In this document: piece after piece, positions 42,382-44,020 of the stretch
Layout: every line of letters begins with the position of its first letter
Position numbering within the stretch: position 1 is the stretch's first letter
Position numbers and translations under genes: made by a program
Notes under the pieces: generated by a model
Database searches by the model: none
Seen by the model: the letters and a program-made list of their open reading frames with translations, nothing else
What the model was told of the DNA's origin: nothing
Assembly (NCBI GenBank): GCA_013912105.1
Contig: JACERY010000015.1
Coordinates: 1-44,020, forward strand
DNA: 44,020 nt
Direction of reading: 5' to 3'
Source: Acidimicrobiales bacterium
GTDB taxonomy: Bacteria; Actinomycetota; Acidimicrobiia; Acidimicrobiales; UBA8592

Positions 42382-44020
42382 TTAAGGGTTTTGGCGTGTC
42401 TCTTCACCCGTGAGCGTATAGTCAACAACGGTATGACTATTTGATGCTGAATGAGCAATGACAACCTTATATGTGCCTGGTGATACATACCATCCGGGTT
42501 CAATATGTCGTTCGCCGCGTTCTCGGGGAACAGGTGAGTTATCTGCAAGTGTGTTATAGAACTGGTCACCTGGGTCGTAATAAGCGAATGAGCGGTATCC
42601 GAGTTCTATTTTTGCGGTGCGTGTCTCACCTGCTGGTATTTCTATTTTTGCATAACCTTTGAGCTCCTGAAGTGGACGATGGATGATGCTTGGTGGCGGT
42701 TCTATATAAAGTTGGACCACTTCGGTACCTTTGCGTGCACTGGTATTCGTAATGTCGATCTCTACTGTCACTGGTGTTGAAATATCAGTTGATTCCGCAC
42801 CAGATATTTTAGGTTGACCCCATTCGAATGAAGCGTAGGAAAGGCCATGTCCGAAAGGGACCGCTGGTTCTATGTGCCTTGCGTGGAACCAGCGGTAACC
42901 AATGTAAAGTCCCTCTCCATAACGGACAACACTGTTTTCCCCGGGGTAGTTGAGGTACGCGGGACTGTGTTCATAGCGAGCGGGTATTGTTGTTGGCATT
43001 CTTCCACTTGGGTCTTTGTCACCTATGAGTATGTCGACGAGTGCATCTCCAAGTTCTTGCCCAGCGAATCCAATATTAAGAACAGCGTTTGGTGCGTCGA
43101 GCCAACTCATGTCATGAGGGCCGCCAGTATTGACAACAACAACCGTCTTTGAATTAACGAGGCTAATTCGTTCAATGAGTTCTACCTGGTCACCTGGAAG
43201 CGTGAATGAGTCTCGGTCACGGCCTTCAGTTTCCCAATCATCGTTTGTTCCAACGACAACAAGTGCAACATCAGCATGTGCTGCTATTTCTTCTGCTTCG
43301 GCAATGAGGTCTCTTTCCATGACTGGTTTCAAACCAATCCTGGTCCCTAACATGAGTATGCCACCTTCGCTAGAGAATTGGATCTCTAGCTCTGCCTCTG
43401 CGCCAGCGATGAGGTTGAGTTCGCCTGTGATTTCTGCTGAACCCATTCCGAAAAAGTCATCTCCTTTCCCGTAATCTCCTTCAGTTGCGTCAATAATGAT
43501 TTGACCATCGACCAGTACCCGTGTTTTCCCGCTTTGGACGAGGCGGATTTCGTGAGAACCCGTGAATTCAGGACATAGCGTTCCTTTTGCTGTAAATGAA
43601 TACGTTGCGGGATCAACTCCATCTGTAGGAACTCCAAAGAATTTAAAATCAGTCGTTGGGTATGTTTTGGTAGCTGCTACAGGTCCTGATTGGTCATACG
43701 AGTTAAAGAACTCAACATCAAGTGCTTCTTTGAGAATAGGAGTTTCTATCGAAGGCGTGGTCCTGTCTATGTCGCTTCCTTGAGCGTATGAAAGGTCCAA
43801 GTCAAGTCGTTCCTGTAGCGCTGCTAGCGGGCTTTTGTTTCGGTACGGGCGAACACCTGCGGATCCTCCTCCCATAATTTTTGCTGACCGAGCATTTGGA
43901 CCAATGACTGCGAGGGACCGTAATTTCTTAGGTTCTAATGGAAGCACACCATCATTTTTAATGAGGACGGTTCCTTCTGTCGCTGCGTGTCGGATAAGTT
44001 CACGATGTTCAGGACTATCT
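42382..44020 (-). CDS. Glycoside hydrolase family 3 (beta-glucosidase-like) with PA14 insert, C-terminal part
   Basis: The frame runs off the right edge: before the GTG at 43947 it continues with TVLIKNDGVLPL, the standard GH3 linker. That GTG is therefore internal and the gene's 5' end lies outside. Visible are the (alpha/beta)6 domain start LAVIGPNA, a PA14-type insert (from about FFNSYDQSG to LEIQFSSEGG, with VLVDGQIIIDATEG), the rest of the sandwich domain with NDDWETEGRDRDSF holding the likely acid/base Glu, and a fibronectin-III-like end (VTVEIDITNTSARKGTEVVQLY). The nucleophile Asp domain is beyond the window. It would hydrolyse beta-glucosides or similar. Confidence 0.92.
   Translation of the reverse strand, partial: DSPEHRELIRHAATEGTVLIKNDGVLPLEPKKLRSLAVIGPNARSAKIMGGGSAGVRPYRNKSPLAALQERLDLDLSYAQGSDIDRTTPSIETPILKEALDVEFFNSYDQSGPVAATKTYPTTDFKFFGVPTDGVDPATYSFTAKGTLCPEFTGSHEIRLVQSGKTRVLVDGQIIIDATEGDYGKGDDFFGMGSAEITGELNLIAGAEAELEIQFSSEGGILMLGTRIGLKPVMERDLIAEAEEIAAHADVALVVVGTNDDWETEGRDRDSFTLPGDQVELIERISLVNSKTVVVVNTGGPHDMSWLDAPNAVLNIGFAGQELGDALVDILIGDKDPSGRMPTTIPARYEHSPAYLNYPGENSVVRYGEGLYIGYRWFHARHIEPAVPFGHGLSYASFEWGQPKISGAESTDISTPVTVEIDITNTSARKGTEVVQLYIEPPPSIIHRPLQELKGYAKIEIPAGETRTAKIELGYRSFAYYDPGDQFYNTLADNSPVPRERGERHIEPGWYVSPGTYKVVIAHSASNSHTVVDYTLTGEETRQNP

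Noticed and set aside
42066..42569. Minus-strand ORF of 167 codons
   Set aside because: It overlaps the SDR and GH3 genes, has no recognisable domain, and has shadow-type composition.
42382..43947. GH3 gene starting at GTG 43947
   Set aside because: The frame continues upstream to the window edge with the conserved GH3 LIKNDGVLPL segment, so the gene is 5'-truncated and not a short protein.
1..44020. CRISPR arrays, tRNA/rRNA genes, insertion sequences, prophage or a named defence system
   Set aside because: No direct repeat array, tRNA-like cloverleaf, transposase, integrase or nuclease-effector gene was seen. Intergenic gaps are all under about 150 bp.

Overview
The window is a gene-dense stretch (intergenic gaps all under about 150 bp, several convergent genes sharing stop-codon bases) of a moderately AT-rich bacterial genome, roughly 40-45% GC by eye. 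The gene content points to an actinobacterium, most likely a low-GC marine Acidimicrobiia-type lineage. The signs are six luciferase-like (LLM, probably F420- or FMN-dependent) oxidoreductases, many acyl-CoA enzymes, MatB-like and FadD-like ligases, an Asp/Ser-rich lipoprotein N-terminus after an AAAC lipobox, and many starts with no Shine-Dalgarno but a TANNNT box 6-7 nt upstream (leaderless-type). This placement is inferred from gene content; no marker gene is present. I see no rRNA, tRNA, CRISPR array, insertion sequence or phage gene.

Layout. 1-240 (-): N-terminus of a solute-binding lipoprotein. 371-4398 (-): operon of CoA-transferase III, kynureninase and sulfatase, divergent from 4510-8239 (+): Rieske oxygenase, EEP hydrolase, hotdog thioesterase and SDR. 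8236-9975 (-): histidine phosphatase and APH-like kinase. 10093-13781 (+): DMT permease, MatB-like acyl-CoA synthetase and MFS exporter. 13773-15026 (-): FMN-dependent 2-hydroxyacid oxidase. 15134-20587: FadD-type ligase, ACAD10/11-type kinase, SelO and an acyl-CoA dehydrogenase. 20674-24820: two LLM enzymes, a crotonase, an HSD10-like SDR and a MarR regulator. 24909-27420: thiolase and acyl-CoA dehydrogenase, divergent around a nested inverted repeat. 27424-30819: a swivelling phosphohistidine protein without ATP-grasp, a HAD protein and a crotonase. 30821-37177: split-barrel flavoprotein, alpha/beta hydrolase, TetR and four LLM enzymes. 37295-44020: second sulfatase, acyl-CoA carboxyltransferase, P450, SDR and the C-terminal part of a PA14-containing GH3 glycosidase.

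How it fits together. The window reads as a catabolic island. Sulfatases and a GH3 enzyme would free sugars and aglycones from sulfated or glycosylated organic matter. Rieske, P450 and LLM enzymes would oxidise the products. CoA ligases, a CoA-transferase, dehydrogenases, crotonases, SDRs, a thiolase and a carboxyltransferase would carry acyl-CoA degradation. The most interesting hypotheses are an Lva/ACAD11-like 'phosphorylate the 4-hydroxyacyl-CoA, then eliminate' module at 15134-20587, and a TetR-governed LLM operon whose promoter carries a perfect palindrome (35247-35258). The recurring leaderless promoter signature decides several start codons.
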